A program made the translations under genes and the position numbers. From contig JAJDCR010000088.1 in NCBI GenBank assembly GCA_029260735.1, forward strand, positions 1 to 35,539: a DNA stretch of 35,539 nt, written 5' to 3'. Origin of the DNA: Planctomycetota bacterium. Its GTDB lineage: Bacteria > Planctomycetota > Uabimicrobiia > Uabimicrobiales > Uabimicrobiaceae. Of this stretch, positions 34,151 through 35,539 are shown piece after piece (the stretch's first letter is position 1; every line of letters begins with the position of its first letter). The notes under the pieces are model-generated. The model was not told the origin of the DNA and searched no databases. It saw only the letters and a program-made list of their open reading frames with translations.

Positions 34151-35539
34151 ATGGCAGTACAGGCAAAAGTAATCGACTTGGGACAAAAATCTTTAGGGGC
34201 AGCCAAGTTAGGGCTAATTCAAATCGTGACTCCCACGAAATACTTAGACCAGGACTTAAGTTTCTCTCCTCAGTATGAACGTGAGCAATTTCTCAAAATC
34301 TTAGGTTATTTGGAAAAAGCAATTGTTCAAGGTTGCGCTATGATTGTCTTGCCAGAGTATGCTACGAGCGAAGAGATGCTTTTCGCTTTGAGCGAGGGAA
34401 GAGGAAGCTTATGGGAGAACCTAGACAGAGGGGAGCAAAAGCGCTCTTTAGTGGTTCGAGAGAAGCTAGAGGAGCGGATCTTGGTTTATGGCTCTTATGC
34501 CGAAAGTAGCGAGGAGGGGCGCTTTAATGTTTGTCCTGTTTTGGTGGGGGGAGAGTGCTATTTCCAGAGAAAATTGAATGTCACACAAGCGGAGAGAGAA
34601 GTGGGAATTTTGGCGGGAGAAGAGCTGAATTTTTTTGTTGATAGTGGGATCGGGTGTTTTGCCGTTTTGATTTGCTATGATTTCACAGATATTACGTCTC
34701 TGCGTCCTGGTTTACGGGGCAATGTTGATTTAGTCGTGGTGGTTGCGCGCAATCGGGATGCTGAACGATTTTGCCATACGGCGCTATTGGAGTCATATTT
34801 ACTCTATGCTTATGTTGCTATTGTCAATGAGGGAGAGTATGGAGATACCGTTTTTTGTGCGCCGGTCAAGGGGGGAAGACCGGTCAAGCAGTTGGGGAAA
34901 AATGTTGAAGATCTTTTGCTCCTAGACTTTTCTGCGGTGACTTTGGATGCTTCTAGAGAAAGTCACCGCGAAAACTTCAAGACAGCCCCAGCAGGGGTGG
35001 GCTCTCATTATTTAGCGGCGGATTCTATGGATAAAAAGTCGCTCGTCCAGCAGATCCAAAAAAGTATGGCCCAAGTGTTCCTCCATCCCCAAGAGGTGCA
35101 TTTTTCCCAGACCCTGCGCTTGGAAATTACCCTTGACCAGACAGGCTCTGCTCAGGCTGTTTTAAAGAGATCGGATGGCCAGAGAGTGGTGAGTCAGATT
35201 AATTATCCCAAGGCGACGGATTATAACGATGCTCTTTGGTGGCTAGGGCGGCATATCCAAAGTAAGCTTGCGGCGGATTTTTCTCCGGTTGGTGCTCTCC
35301 AAGCTCAGCATCTTGTTGGAACTCATCTCTTCGCTTGTCTATTTCCCGGAGAGATGGCCGATTTTTTACGTCAATTTATCCGTGAAGCGGAAAAACGACA
35401 GGAGTGTCCGGTTTTGCAGGTAATTACAGAAGAAGTGGATTGGCTCAGTTTACCTTTAGAGTTACTGCGTGATCCTGACGGGGGTTTTTTGGGCTTAGAT
35501 GAACTGGTTATTGTGCGGACTCCTTCTTCGGCATTAAAC
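34151..35539 (+). CDS. Nitrilase-CHAT fusion protein, 3' end beyond window
   Basis: 463 residues are visible from ATG 34151 (GCGGAAGATC upstream), open to the edge. Residues about 17-250 form a carbon-nitrogen hydrolase with a complete Glu-Lys-Cys triad: Glu69 (IVLPEYA), Lys141 (YFQRKLNV) and Cys175 (VLICYDF), so amidase or amide-condensing chemistry is likely. From about residue 320 the sequence matches the N-terminal half of a CHAT domain: LRLEITLD, GTHLFACLFPGEM (390-402), LSLPLELLRDPDGGFLGLD and VIVRTPSS. The His and Cys of the CHAT dyad would lie beyond the edge and are not seen. No signal peptide or membrane helix in the visible part, so it is probably cytoplasmic. Codon use is more GC-rich than in most minus-strand genes here. 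Confidence 0.88.
   Translation, partial: MAVQAKVIDLGQKSLGAAKLGLIQIVTPTKYLDQDLSFSPQYEREQFLKILGYLEKAIVQGCAMIVLPEYATSEEMLFALSEGRGSLWENLDRGEQKRSLVVREKLEERILVYGSYAESSEEGRFNVCPVLVGGECYFQRKLNVTQAEREVGILAGEELNFFVDSGIGCFAVLICYDFTDITSLRPGLRGNVDLVVVVARNRDAERFCHTALLESYLLYAYVAIVNEGEYGDTVFCAPVKGGRPVKQLGKNVEDLLLLDFSAVTLDASRESHRENFKTAPAGVGSHYLAADSMDKKSLVQQIQKSMAQVFLHPQEVHFSQTLRLEITLDQTGSAQAVLKRSDGQRVVSQINYPKATDYNDALWWLGRHIQSKLAADFSPVGALQAQHLVGTHLFACLFPGEMADFLRQFIREAEKRQECPVLQVITEEVDWLSLPLELLRDPDGGFLGLDELVIVRTPSSALN

Overview
This is an AT-rich bacterial window. Most starts have a Shine-Dalgarno sequence of the AAGGA/GGAG type, and genes are packed into tight, often overlapping operons. Nearly everything in it is signalling, proteolysis and protein-protein interaction machinery: TPR arrays, CHAT caspase-like proteases, nitrilase-fold amidases, a Lon-like protease, an ECF sigma factor and a very large GAF-domain sensor kinase. 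No tRNA, rRNA, CRISPR array or housekeeping gene was seen. The content suggests a large-genome bacterium with a complex lifestyle (Planctomycetota, deltaproteobacterial lineages and filamentous bacteria are all plausible). The sequence alone does not fix the phylum.

Layout, left to right. (1) 1-4574, minus strand: a TPR-CHAT protease followed by a secreted PDZ-TPR protein that runs off the left edge; both use a 40-residue TPR unit and one 120-bp unit has been freshly duplicated. (2) 4835-5098: a foldback element that looks like a MITE. (3) 5215-8395, plus strand: three genes, namely an unrecognised C-terminally anchored membrane protein, a small PGxGQ membrane protein, and a zinc-ribbon/glycine-zipper/PH-like protein, ended by a bidirectional terminator. 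(4) 8469-13558, minus strand: unknown protein, ECF sigma factor, Lon-like protease fusion, Nudix hydrolase. The promoter region at 13591-13643 overlaps a divergent promoter serving a plus-strand membrane/HEAT-like protein (13680-14966). (5) 15004-23226, minus strand: a giant 2111-residue TPR-CHAT protease followed 18 bp later by a nitrilase-TM-DUF4384 protein. (6) 23403-24812: a decayed CHAT pseudogene, a 48-bp perfect palindrome, and two small genes, one of them a 48-residue membrane peptide. (7) 24813-26240, plus strand: a paralogue of the 5215 gene. (8) 26371-33713, minus strand: a four-gene operon of giant GAF histidine kinase, response regulator with a DUF5678-like tail, a probable permuted papain-fold protein and an unknown protein. 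(9) 34151 to the right edge, plus strand: a nitrilase-CHAT fusion, incomplete.

Three connections stand out. First, the C-terminal ~300-350 residues of the Lon-like protein (12178-8894) align by eye with most of the 472- and 475-residue membrane proteins, defining a domain I do not recognise that occurs three times here. Second, that Lon-like protein overlaps an ECF sigma gene by 8 bp and carries a segment resembling a zf-HC2 anti-sigma domain without its cysteines, so the operon may be a sigma/anti-sigma/protease switch fused in one polypeptide. Third, CHAT and nitrilase modules are linked twice in independent ways, by operon (16891-23226 with 15004-16872) and by fusion (34151-35539), which argues for a working CHAT-nitrilase partnership.
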